This document shows positions 56,741 through 64,000 of a DNA stretch of 64,000 nt, piece after piece (position 1 is the first letter of the stretch; the number at the start of each line of letters is the position of its first letter). A program made the translations under genes and the position numbers. The stretch spans positions 124,001 through 188,000 of the forward strand of contig NZ_FTOA01000003.1 of assembly GCF_900156605.1 (NCBI RefSeq), given 5' to 3'. A model generated the notes under the pieces. That model was not told the DNA's origin. It did no database searches and was given only the letters and a program-made list of their open reading frames with translations. The DNA is from Insolitispirillum peregrinum (GTDB lineage: Bacteria; Pseudomonadota; Alphaproteobacteria; Rhodospirillales; Rhodospirillaceae).

Positions 56741-57562
56741 ATGCGAAAAATCATCCTCATACCGATGGCCGTGGCTGTCTTTGCGGGGACTCTGGCCAGC
56801 AATGGTGTCTCGTCCCTTCCGTCCTTTGTGGTATTGGCGTCGGCCCATGCCGATGATGACCATGGGGATGACCATGGGGACCACGATGATCGCAGGGACG
56901 ACGATGACGATCCCCGCCCACCCCGCCAGCGGCCAGACATGCCGCGTGGCGCGGGGCAGCGTGACTTTCCGCCGCCTCCGCCTGGAATGATGCCCGGCCC
57001 GCCGCCGCGTCCGGGCTGGCTGCTGGGATTGACCCCCGAAGACCACGATGAAGCCCGTGCAGCCTTGCAGGCTGGCCAGATCGTCTCGTTGCGGGCGATC
57101 CTCGAGGTTGCCGAGCGTGATTTTCAGGGCCAGATGCTGGAAGCCGAGCTGGAGCACCATGATGACGCCTGGCGCTATGAACTGAAGATGCTGGCCCCGG
57201 ACGGCAGCATCCTCAAACTGTACTACAACGCCGAGCGCCCCGAACTGATGAAAGCCAAGGGCCACGGGTTGCTGACCTGGTACAAGGGGGATCGCAATAC
57301 TTTGCCGCCCGCGCTGGAGGAAGCCCGTCGCCGGATGGAAAGCCGCCATGGCGATGGCGACAAGGATGAGGGCCGCCGCCGGGGTCCGGGGTGGTTTTCA
57401 TCGGATGGTCCCCCACCCCTGCCGCAACCCTCGTCTCCTGACGCGCCGGGGCGTGACGGGAAAGCCCCTGAAGGGGCGCCACCACCTCCCCCGGCAAGCA
57501 CTCCACCTGCCGCCCCCGAGCGGGCATGGTATGATCGCTGGCTGGGCTGGATCTGGGAATAA
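56741..57562 (+). CDS. exported PepSY-domain protein
   Basis: A 273-residue protein: signal peptide (about 1-37, ending SAHA), an Asp/His-rich stretch (DDDHGDDHGDHDDRRDDDDD) that could bind metal ions, a Pro-rich linker, a PepSY-like domain (about 108-170; VSLRAILEVAERDFQGQMLEAELE, DGSILKLYYNA) and a disordered Pro-rich tail. PepSY proteins are commonly encoded with PhoPQ/FeuPQ-like systems in alphaproteobacteria and inhibit or tune sensing. No ribosome site precedes the ATG. It is 12 bp upstream of the regulator gene. Confidence 0.87.
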   Translation: MRKIILIPMAVAVFAGTLASNGVSSLPSFVVLASAHADDDHGDDHGDHDDRRDDDDDPRPPRQRPDMPRGAGQRDFPPPPPGMMPGPPPRPGWLLGLTPEDHDEARAALQAGQIVSLRAILEVAERDFQGQMLEAELEHHDDAWRYELKMLAPDGSILKLYYNAERPELMKAKGHGLLTWYKGDRNTLPPALEEARRRMESRHGDGDKDEGRRRGPGWFSSDGPPPLPQPSSPDAPGRDGKAPEGAPPPPPASTPPAAPERAWYDRWLGWIWE

Positions 57563-57574
57563 GGATACGTTCTG

Positions 57575-58240
57575 ATGCGTTTACTGGTCGTGGAAGACGA
57601 ACCAACCCTGAATGCCCAGTTGTGCCGGGCACTGGAAGCCGCAGGCTATGTCGCCGACAGCGCCCATGATGGCGAGGAGGGCTGGTACCTTGGCGACAGC
57701 GAGCCGTATGATGCCATCATTCTCGATCTCGGCCTGCCCAAGATTGACGGTCTGACCATTCTGAAACGCTGGCGGGCGGCCGGGCGCGGGTTGCCGGTGC
57801 TGGTGCTGACCGCGCGCGCCTCGTGGCAGGAAAAGGTCGATGGCATTGATGCCGGGGCTGATGATTATCTGGCCAAACCGTTCCAGATGGAAGAATTGCT
57901 GGCCCGCCTGCGGGCCCTGATCCGCCGCTCCAGCGGTCACGCCAGTGCGGAACTGACCTGTGGCCCGGTCCGGCTGGATACCCGTTCTGGCGTGGTGACG
58001 GTCAGTGGCATGTCGATTACCCTGACCTCGCACGAATACCGGGTTCTCAGCTATCTGATGCACCATCCCGGCAAGGTGATTTCGCGCACCGAGCTGACCG
58101 AGCACCTTTATGCCCAGGATTTCGACCGCGATTCCAATACCATCGAAGTGTTCATCGGCCGCCTGCGCCGCAAGCTGGGGGTGGATGTGATCCATACCGT
58201 GCGCGGGTTGGGCTATCGTCTGGACCCGCCGGATGCCTGA
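57575..58240 (+). CDS. OmpR-family response regulator (PhoP/FeuP-like)
   Basis: A 221-residue regulator with receiver (VVEDE; phospho-Asp in IILDLGLP; LTARA; LAKPF) and winged helix (about 125-220) ending RRKLGVD...TVRGLGYRL. It is closest by memory to alphaproteobacterial FeuP/PhoP regulators. It lies between the PepSY gene and the kinase gene, overlapping the latter by 8 bp, so the three form an operon. Confidence 0.93.
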   Translation: MRLLVVEDEPTLNAQLCRALEAAGYVADSAHDGEEGWYLGDSEPYDAIILDLGLPKIDGLTILKRWRAAGRGLPVLVLTARASWQEKVDGIDAGADDYLAKPFQMEELLARLRALIRRSSGHASAELTCGPVRLDTRSGVVTVSGMSITLTSHEYRVLSYLMHHPGKVISRTELTEHLYAQDFDRDSNTIEVFIGRLRRKLGVDVIHTVRGLGYRLDPPDA

Positions 58241-59696
58241 TACTGCCACCCCGCCGACAGCATCGGCTGAACCGACAGCCCAGTCCCGGGGCAGCCTGCG
58301 CCTGCGCCTGATGCTGGGGGCGGCCATCTGGGTCTTTGCCGCGCTGGCGGTGGCGGTGGTGGTGCTGCGCGGGCTGTTCGTCGCCTATGTCGAAGACCAG
58401 ATCCGCGAGCGACTGATCACCGACCTGAACCAGTTGGTGGCCTATACCGAGGTCGATGCCAGCGGCAATGCCTCGCTGAGCCAACCGCTGTCCGAACCGC
58501 AGTTTCATCGTCCCTTGTCCGGCCTGTACTGGCAGATCGAGACGGCGGACGGGCGCGGTGTGTTGCGCTCCCGCTCGTTGTGGGATGGCGTGCTGCAGGT
58601 GCCGCATCTGCCGGTGCCCGCCAACGGCGACGGTGACATTCAGACCCACACCACCACTGGCCCGACCGGCAGCCGCCTGTTGATTGCCGAGCGGATGGTA
58701 ACCTTCCCGGACTATGACAAGCCGCTGCGCCTGATGGTCGGCTGGGATGAAAGCAAGCTGCAAGGGCTGATCGACGCCTTTACCCGCACCCTCAGCTGGT
58801 CGTTCGTGGTGCTGGCGGTGGGGATTGTCGGGGCGGCCTGGGCGCAGATTGCCTTTGGTCTGGGTCCGTTACGTCGCCTGCGTGGGGCGCTGGCGGCGGT
58901 TGGCAATGGCCAGAACCGCCGCTTGCTGGGAACCTATCCGCGCGAAGTGATGCCGCTGGTCGAAGACCTGAACGCCATGCTGGACCGCAACGCGCGGATG
59001 ATGAGCAGCGCCAGCGAAACGGCGGGCAATCTGGCCCATGGCCTGAAAACACCACTGGCGATCATTGCCAACGAAGCGGTGGCGCTGGCCGAACGCGGCG
59101 ATCATGAAGGCAGTGCCTTGCTCACCCAGCAGGTCGAGTTGATGCGGCGGCAGGTTGACCACCATCTGGCCCGCGCCCGCGCACAGGCGGCGGGCGAGGC
59201 CCGTGGTCTGAAAACGCCGGTTTCGCCTTCGCTGACCCGCCTGTCGCGGGTGCTGGGACGGTTGAGTGACTGCCGTATTGATGTGCTGGAAGAAGCGCCG
59301 CCGACCTTTCGCGGCGATGCCCAGACACTGGAAGAAATTCTCGGCAACCTGATGGAAAACGCCTGTAAATGGGCCAGGGGACAGGTGCAGGTGCGGGCCC
59401 GGCAGGGGCGCTTTGCCTCGGGGGGGATGTGCCTCGAACTGGTGATTGCCGATGACGGGCCGGGCATCCCCGAAGACCGCTTTGACGACGTTCTGCGACG
59501 CGGGCGGCGGCTGGATGAAAGCAAGCCCGGCAGCGGGCTGGGGCTGTCAATCGTCGATGACCTGACCCGTGCCGCCAATGGCACCCTGACCCTTGGGCGG
59601 TCTCCGCTGTTGGGCGGGTTGCAGGTGATTGTCCAGTTGCCATCGGCAGGCAGGCTTACAACGGCGGCAGCAGGGCAATCAGAGCCGTCAGCGTAA
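58233..59696 (+). CDS. membrane sensor histidine kinase (PhoQ/FeuQ-like)
   Basis: A 487-residue kinase with membrane helices at about 28-52 and 185-208 and a periplasmic domain of about 130 residues between. The H-box LAHGLKTPL (about residue 270) is the PhoQ/FeuQ version, and the ATPase domain is complete (LMENACKWA, DDGPGIPED, GSGLGLSIVDDL). It should sense a periplasmic cue such as divalent cations or osmolarity with the PepSY protein. Its 3' end overlaps the convergent carrier gene by 41 bp. Confidence 0.93.
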   Translation: MPDTATPPTASAEPTAQSRGSLRLRLMLGAAIWVFAALAVAVVVLRGLFVAYVEDQIRERLITDLNQLVAYTEVDASGNASLSQPLSEPQFHRPLSGLYWQIETADGRGVLRSRSLWDGVLQVPHLPVPANGDGDIQTHTTTGPTGSRLLIAERMVTFPDYDKPLRLMVGWDESKLQGLIDAFTRTLSWSFVVLAVGIVGAAWAQIAFGLGPLRRLRGALAAVGNGQNRRLLGTYPREVMPLVEDLNAMLDRNARMMSSASETAGNLAHGLKTPLAIIANEAVALAERGDHEGSALLTQQVELMRRQVDHHLARARAQAAGEARGLKTPVSPSLTRLSRVLGRLSDCRIDVLEEAPPTFRGDAQTLEEILGNLMENACKWARGQVQVRARQGRFASGGMCLELVIADDGPGIPEDRFDDVLRRGRRLDESKPGSGLGLSIVDDLTRAANGTLTLGRSPLLGGLQVIVQLPSAGRLTTAAAGQSEPSA

Positions 59697-60609
59697 ACAC
59701 CGAAATCACCGTTGACAGCACCACAATGGCGGTGGCCCGCTGGGTATAGCAATTGTACTTGCGGGCCATCACATAGGCATTGGCTCCGGTGGGCATGGCG
59801 GCGGACAGGATCAGGATGGTGGACCAGCCCGACGGCACGTCGATCACGTAGCGGGTCAGCAGCCAGACCAGCATCGGCAGGACGGTTACCTTCAGCACCG
59901 CCATCACCACCGCTTCGATCAGGTCGCCGCCCAGTTTGCAGGCGGCGAGGGTGGCTCCGACGGCAAACAGCGAGGTCGGGGCAGCGGCTTCGCCCAGCAA
60001 GGCCAGTGTGTCATTCAGCAACGACGGAAAGGGCAGCCCGAGACTGCCGTATACCAGTCCCCCCAGCGCAGCGGCGGCGATGGGATTGCTGATCACCGAT
60101 CGCAGGCTGTTCCACACAATCCGCCCGATCCCGCCAGCGGCTCCGTTTGATCGCCCCAGCGTGACGCCCAGCGTGGTCAGGGTGAACAGGATCGGGGAAT
60201 GGACCATCACAATCAGCATCACCGGCACCAGCCCGGCCGTTCCGTAAGCCCGCTGGATCAACGGCAGGCCAATCAGCACCAGATTGGAAAAGGTTCCGGC
60301 CATGGCGGCCAGCGAACTGGTATCGACCGCTTGCCGGAACAGGCGGCGGGAGACCCACCAGCAGAACAGGAAATGCGGGATGGCTGCGCCATAATAGGCC
60401 AGCAACAGCGACGGGCTGAACTGCTGTTGTACCGAACCACTGGCCAGCGTGCGAAAGATCACCGCCGGGATAGCCAGATAAAAAATGAAATTGACGATCC
60501 CGTTGATACCGGCGTCGCTGATCAGCTGGCGATGGGCGAACAGCCAGCCACAGGCCATGATGGCAAAAACGGGAGTAACGATGATCAGGGTCTGGTTCAC
60601 GGCACACAA
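59656..60609 (-). CDS. auxin-efflux-carrier (AEC) family transporter
   Basis: A 317-residue (TTG start at 60609) or 314-residue (GTG 60600) inner-membrane protein with ten helices in two halves. LIIVTPVFAIMACGWLFAHR and FYLAIPAVIFRTLA near the start and MPTGANAYVMARKY near the end are AEC hallmarks. Family members move malonate, malate, amino acids or auxin-like acids. No clear ribosome site supports either start. It is transcribed alone. Confidence 0.9.
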   Translation of the reverse strand: MCAVNQTLIIVTPVFAIMACGWLFAHRQLISDAGINGIVNFIFYLAIPAVIFRTLASGSVQQQFSPSLLLAYYGAAIPHFLFCWWVSRRLFRQAVDTSSLAAMAGTFSNLVLIGLPLIQRAYGTAGLVPVMLIVMVHSPILFTLTTLGVTLGRSNGAAGGIGRIVWNSLRSVISNPIAAAALGGLVYGSLGLPFPSLLNDTLALLGEAAAPTSLFAVGATLAACKLGGDLIEAVVMAVLKVTVLPMLVWLLTRYVIDVPSGWSTILILSAAMPTGANAYVMARKYNCYTQRATAIVVLSTVISVFTLTALIALLPPL

Positions 60610-60708
60610 CGGTCATTGGTAACAGGGGATACCGACCGTAGGGGGAGAACCGGTGTCCGACAAGGGCCGGTTGGCGATCTCCCTGAATTGTGCCAGTCCG
60701 AACGCAAC

Positions 60709-60734
60709 AGCGGAGCCCGGTGAGGGGCCCCGCT
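60709..60734 (-). terminator. possible hairpin terminator after the chemoreceptor gene
   Basis: On the minus strand AGCGGGGCCC pairs with GGGCTCCGCT (one G-T pair), loop CTCACC. There is no T-run. It lies about 30 bp after the chemoreceptor stop. Confidence 0.5.
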
Positions 60735-60761
60735 GTTTGTGCTCATATGGTGGGGGGACGC

Positions 60762-63026
60762 TTACAGTTTGCGCATGCCATGCAGGAATTTTTCCACTTC
60801 CTGATCCAGACTGCCCGCATCAACGGCCAGCTCTTCGGCGGCGCGACGGATGGAACTGGTCTGTTCGGTGGCAGAACTGGCCTGTGTTGCCACCTGCGAA
60901 ATGTTGACCGTCACGTCGTGGGCTGCCTGCGATGCCTGATGGATGTTGTGGGCGATTTCCCGCGTGGCAGCGCCTTGTTCTTCGACGGCATGGGCCACCT
61001 GGGCAGCCAGTTCGCGCAGGCGGGTAATGGTTGACTGCACACCATTGATCGAGCTGACCGCGCCACGGGTGGCCATCTGGATGTCGTCGACCTTCACGCG
61101 GATGTTTTCCGTGGCATGGGCGGTTTGCGCGGCCAGTTGTTTGACCTCGTTGGCGACCACCGCAAAGCCCTTGCCGGCATCGCCCGCGCGGGCCGCTTCG
61201 ATGGTGGCGTTCAGCGCCAGCAGGTTGGTCTGTTCAGCGATGTCGGTGATCAACTGGACCACTTCGCCAATCTCGGCAGCGGCCTTGGCCAGCCCTTCGA
61301 CGGTGATAACCGCATCGTCAACAGCCTGTGATGCCTGCTTGGCTCCGTTGGCCGATTCCCCGACGCTGCGCACGATTTCGGCTTCGGCGGCGGACAGTTG
61401 CTCGGTGGCCGAGGCGACGGTCTGCACGTTGACCCCCATCTCTTCGGCGGCAGATGCCACTCCGGCGGCCCGCTCGCTGACGTCGGTCGAGATGGTCCCC
61501 ATCTGCCCGGCGGCGCTGGTCAATCCCTGGGCGGCATTGGCGACCGACGAGGAAACGGCTCGCACCTTGCTTTCGAAGTCGTCGGCCAGCTTGACGTATT
61601 TGGTCACGTCATCCCAGTTCAGCATCGGGCCCATATAGCTGCCGTCGCGGTCATAGGTGGGGGTGACGTAGTTTTCGATCACCAGACCGGCCATGGTGAA
61701 CTTGCCGCGATAGGGCAGGTTTTTCGGGTCGCGCAGCAGGTTTTCGATCATCTCTGGCCGTTTGTGGAACGACATCACGCTGGCGCCGACGGCATCGCGC
61801 GAGCTTTTGCCCAGCGGGGCCAGCATGTGGTCCAGCAGGTCGCGGGCGGCTTTGTTGGCATAGGTGATCACCAGTGTTGACGGGTCGCACAGCATGACGC
61901 GGGCAGGCTGAACCTCGACCATCTGGCGCAGGCGAAAGGCTTCGGCGACCTCGGTGCGCAGGACGGCCATTGCGCGCGCCATCGCCCCGATTTCCTCTTT
62001 CTGGCCGGTGCGCGGAATGTCGATGGCGCTGTGCCCCTCGGACAGGGCCGAGGCGACGCGGGTCATGTCCTGCATGGCCCCACCGATATGGCGGGCAAGG
62101 ATCAGGGCCACCCCGACGGTGACCAGCAGCACCAGTCCCATCACCATGATCGCGGTTTGGCGCGCCTGTCCGCTTTCGCTGGCCACCTGCTGCTCCAGAG
62201 CCTGAATGTCAGAACTGGCCTTGTCGGCGATCAAGCGGATGGCAGCAACCACCTGCTGTTCGTTTTTGGGCAAGGTCTCGTTCAGATAGGTCGAAACGGC
62301 GCGGGAGTCCTCGACGGCCTTGTTGAACGAGTCAATCCAGCCCGGCATGATCGACAGCGACAGGTTCAACTGTTCATTGACGCCGGGGGCGGTGATGCCC
62401 TTTTTCTGCTCGCTGGCGATCAGCTCGTTCAGTTCCTGCAGGGCCTTGCGGGTGGCGTCGAGGTCCTTTTCGTTCGAGACGTCGAAGTAGCGCTGGATGC
62501 GCAGGCGGGCCAGCAACAGTTTTTCCTGCATGGTGCCGATCTGTGCCGCCAGGCGATAATCGCCACTGTCTTTTGCCAGCTTGGCAGCTTCGGACAAACC
62601 TTTGCGGACCTCGATCCCCAGCGGGGTGACCTTGTCGACCTTCAGGCTGTACAGGCTGCGGGCGTTTTGGGCCATCGGCGTAAAACCGTCCTGAAACGCC
62701 TTGACGGCGGCAAGGGTGGCGGTGCTGTCAGGCAATGAGCCGGCCTGTTTCAGCACGGTGGCAAACAGGCTGTTGGCGGCATTCAGGTCGCTGTCAGACA
62801 GCGATTGAAAGAAGGTGCGGGCCAGACGGCTGGCATCAATGATGTTGCTTTTGGCTTCGAGAACGACCTGCACGCGCTGGTCGCCTCCACTCATTTCCGA
62901 GGACCGGTGGGCCATGTCCCCCATCTTGCCGAGCATGAACAACATGACGGCGGTGTTGATCACCAGCAGCAGAGCCATGCTGAGCAGGATTTTCGGAAAG
63001 ATGCGCAAGTTCTGGAAAAGGGCCAT
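60762..63026 (-). CDS. methyl-accepting chemotaxis protein with cytoplasmic PAS domain
   Basis: A 754-residue chemoreceptor: membrane helix 1 (about 12-34), a long helical periplasmic domain (about 35-280) that resembles the HBM type, membrane helix 2 (about 283-303), HAMP (about 305-355), a PAS-like domain (about 365-470; [22 protein letters not shown]) and the signalling domain (about 480-750) with tip motif [19 protein letters not shown]. It would bind small ligands outside and perhaps a cofactor or redox state inside, signalling to CheA. ATG 63026 has AAGGAAG upstream; the frame is open 103 codons further but not coding-like. There is no CheR-binding pentapeptide at the C-terminus. Confidence 0.93.
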   Translation of the reverse strand: MALFQNLRIFPKILLSMALLLVINTAVMLFMLGKMGDMAHRSSEMSGGDQRVQVVLEAKSNIIDASRLARTFFQSLSDSDLNAANSLFATVLKQAGSLPDSTATLAAVKAFQDGFTPMAQNARSLYSLKVDKVTPLGIEVRKGLSEAAKLAKDSGDYRLAAQIGTMQEKLLLARLRIQRYFDVSNEKDLDATRKALQELNELIASEQKKGITAPGVNEQLNLSLSIMPGWIDSFNKAVEDSRAVSTYLNETLPKNEQQVVAAIRLIADKASSDIQALEQQVASESGQARQTAIMVMGLVLLVTVGVALILARHIGGAMQDMTRVASALSEGHSAIDIPRTGQKEEIGAMARAMAVLRTEVAEAFRLRQMVEVQPARVMLCDPSTLVITYANKAARDLLDHMLAPLGKSSRDAVGASVMSFHKRPEMIENLLRDPKNLPYRGKFTMAGLVIENYVTPTYDRDGSYMGPMLNWDDVTKYVKLADDFESKVRAVSSSVANAAQGLTSAAGQMGTISTDVSERAAGVASAAEEMGVNVQTVASATEQLSAAEAEIVRSVGESANGAKQASQAVDDAVITVEGLAKAAAEIGEVVQLITDIAEQTNLLALNATIEAARAGDAGKGFAVVANEVKQLAAQTAHATENIRVKVDDIQMATRGAVSSINGVQSTITRLRELAAQVAHAVEEQGAATREIAHNIHQASQAAHDVTVNISQVATQASSATEQTSSIRRAAEELAVDAGSLDQEVEKFLHGMRKL

Positions 63027-63262
63027 GATATCTTCCTTGGACGGGCGACCGGTCGACAGTGCCCCCTTCCTGTCGAAGTGGGGGGGAACAAGGCATTCTA
63101 ACCGGGAATGGAATGAAATGGTATATTGCTTCCGCCAAGTAACATGGGAACACGGCAGGGTGGATTCCAATAGGACAGAAAGCAGAAAAACCGCTATCCA
63201 TGTCGGTGGCCCGGCCTGACAGCAGGGGCTGTCGCGTATCCCTCTGATATGGAACCCGAACT

Positions 63263-64000
63263 GTGACTGACACTGTGCATCCGTCCAGCGGCAAGGCAAC
63301 GGCAACCGGTGTGCTGGCCCTGGTGTCGTGGGCAACGCTGGCCATTCTGACCGTGGGGGCAGGGACTGTACCGCCGTTCCTGATGGTCGGTCTGGCCTTT
63401 ACCATTGCCGCTTCGCTGGCGGTGATCAAGTGGCTGATCAAAGGGGAATCGCCGCTGGTGCACCTGCGTCAGCCGTTACGGGCGTGGGCGCTGGGGATTT
63501 TCGGGCTGTTTGGCTATCACGTCCTGATCTTCCTTGCCCTGCAAAGCGCACCGCCGGTCGAAGCCAACCTGATCAATTATCTGTGGCCGTTGCTGATCGT
63601 GTTCTTTTCCGGCTTTTTGCCCGGCCACCGTCTGCACTGGTTCCAGATCGGGGGCACCCTGATGGGGCTGATCGGGGTGGTGGTGCTGGTGCTGGGTAAA
63701 AGCGGCCAGGGGCTGAGCTTTGACCCGCAATATGCCGTTGGTTATGGCGCGGCGCTGGCCGCAGCGGTGGTGTGGGCGGCCTATTCGGTGCTGTCCCGCC
63801 TGTTTGCCACCGTGCCGACCGACGCTGTCGGTGGGTTCTGTGCCGTTGGCGCGGTGTTGGCCTTTGTCTGCCATGCCCTGTTTGAACCGGCCGGGTTACC
63901 GCAATCGCTCACCCAGTGGGGGCTGGTGCTGCTGTTGGGGCTGGGGCCTGCGGGTGGGGCGTTCTTTGTGTGGGATATCGGCATGAAGCACGGGGACATC
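63263..64000 (+). CDS. DMT/EamA exporter (YddG-like), cut by window end
   Basis: The first 246 codons of a membrane transporter starting at GTG 63263; no stop before the window ends. About eight helices of two EamA repeats are seen. [41 protein letters not shown] and [20 protein letters not shown] match the YddG branch, which exports aromatic amino acids or related compounds in some bacteria. The C-terminal part is missing only because the window stops. It is divergent from the chemoreceptor gene. Confidence 0.88.
   Translation, partial: MTDTVHPSSGKATATGVLALVSWATLAILTVGAGTVPPFLMVGLAFTIAASLAVIKWLIKGESPLVHLRQPLRAWALGIFGLFGYHVLIFLALQSAPPVEANLINYLWPLLIVFFSGFLPGHRLHWFQIGGTLMGLIGVVVLVLGKSGQGLSFDPQYAVGYGAALAAAVVWAAYSVLSRLFATVPTDAVGGFCAVGAVLAFVCHALFEPAGLPQSLTQWGLVLLLGLGPAGGAFFVWDIGMKHGDI

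Noticed and set aside
1-64000. CRISPR arrays, rRNA operons and prophage genes
   Set aside because: No regularly spaced direct repeats, no rRNA-like stretches and no phage structural or integrase genes were seen.

Overview
The window is high-G+C chromosomal DNA from an alphaproteobacterium, most likely a Rhodospirillales-type spirillum. This is inferred from codon usage, from alphaproteobacterial-style intergenic palindromes (GCGAAAA...TTTTCGC elements), from the very high density of two-component, chemotaxis and cyclic-di-GMP genes, and from the gene families present. There is no rRNA, no CRISPR array, no prophage and one tRNA (Arg, anticodon CCT). Gene order looks like ordinary chromosome with several small acquired patches.

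Layout. 0-12.3 kb: a small lipoprotein bracketed by direct repeats, tRNA-Arg, a TPR protein, an alpha/beta hydrolase, leuA with a hairpin-rich upstream region, then three signalling genes (PAS4-GGDEF with a degenerate EAL, a receiver-HD-GYP protein, an orphan OmpR-type regulator). 12.4-18 kb: an aspartate-semialdehyde dehydrogenase homologue that lacks its catalytic cysteine, a candidate structured RNA, a LysE-type exporter and the modABC molybdate transporter. 18-25.4 kb: a SleB-type cell-wall hydrolase, a coiled-coil protein, a periplasmic PQQ alcohol dehydrogenase with a pentapeptide-repeat partner, and a histidine kinase/regulator pair. 25.5-31.5 kb: heme acquisition (hmuS-T-U-V) followed by a near-perfect Fur box and a second two-component system. 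31.6-37.4 kb: a lower-G+C efflux cassette (FUSC permease, DUF1656, HlyD, NodT-type outer-membrane factor) with a LysR regulator. 37.8-46.9 kb: housekeeping and envelope genes (PhaJ-type hydratase, YqaA, M23 peptidase, small lipoproteins, a TetR operon with a tetO-like operator, a GAF protein resembling a histidine kinase but without its histidine, a SulP transporter, an M48 lipoprotein protease).

46.9-56 kb is the most accessory part: an A+T-rich nuclease-helicase fusion gene (47.1-49.0 kb), a TMEM43-like protein, an HdeA-like protein, an MVL-lectin/DUF3472 secreted protein, an EamA transporter, then an A+T-rich two-gene module of unknown function (54.4-55.5 kb) beside a 242-bp internally deleted IS5-family element. 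56-64 kb returns to core-like DNA: a divergent EF-hand gene and a PepSY-regulator-kinase operon, an auxin-efflux-type carrier, a PAS-containing chemoreceptor and a DMT exporter cut by the window end.

How genes work together: modABC forms one molybdate importer; hmuSTUV imports and degrades heme and its downstream two-component system is probably iron-responsive; the FUSC-DUF1656-HlyD-NodT genes overlap and should form one tripartite aromatic-acid or drug efflux pump; PepSY protein, response regulator and kinase form one envelope-sensing operon. The strongest leads for something new are the structured RNA near 13.9-14.1 kb, the cysteine-less ASADH, the stand-alone nuclease-helicase and the A+T-rich gene pair at 54.4-55.5 kb.
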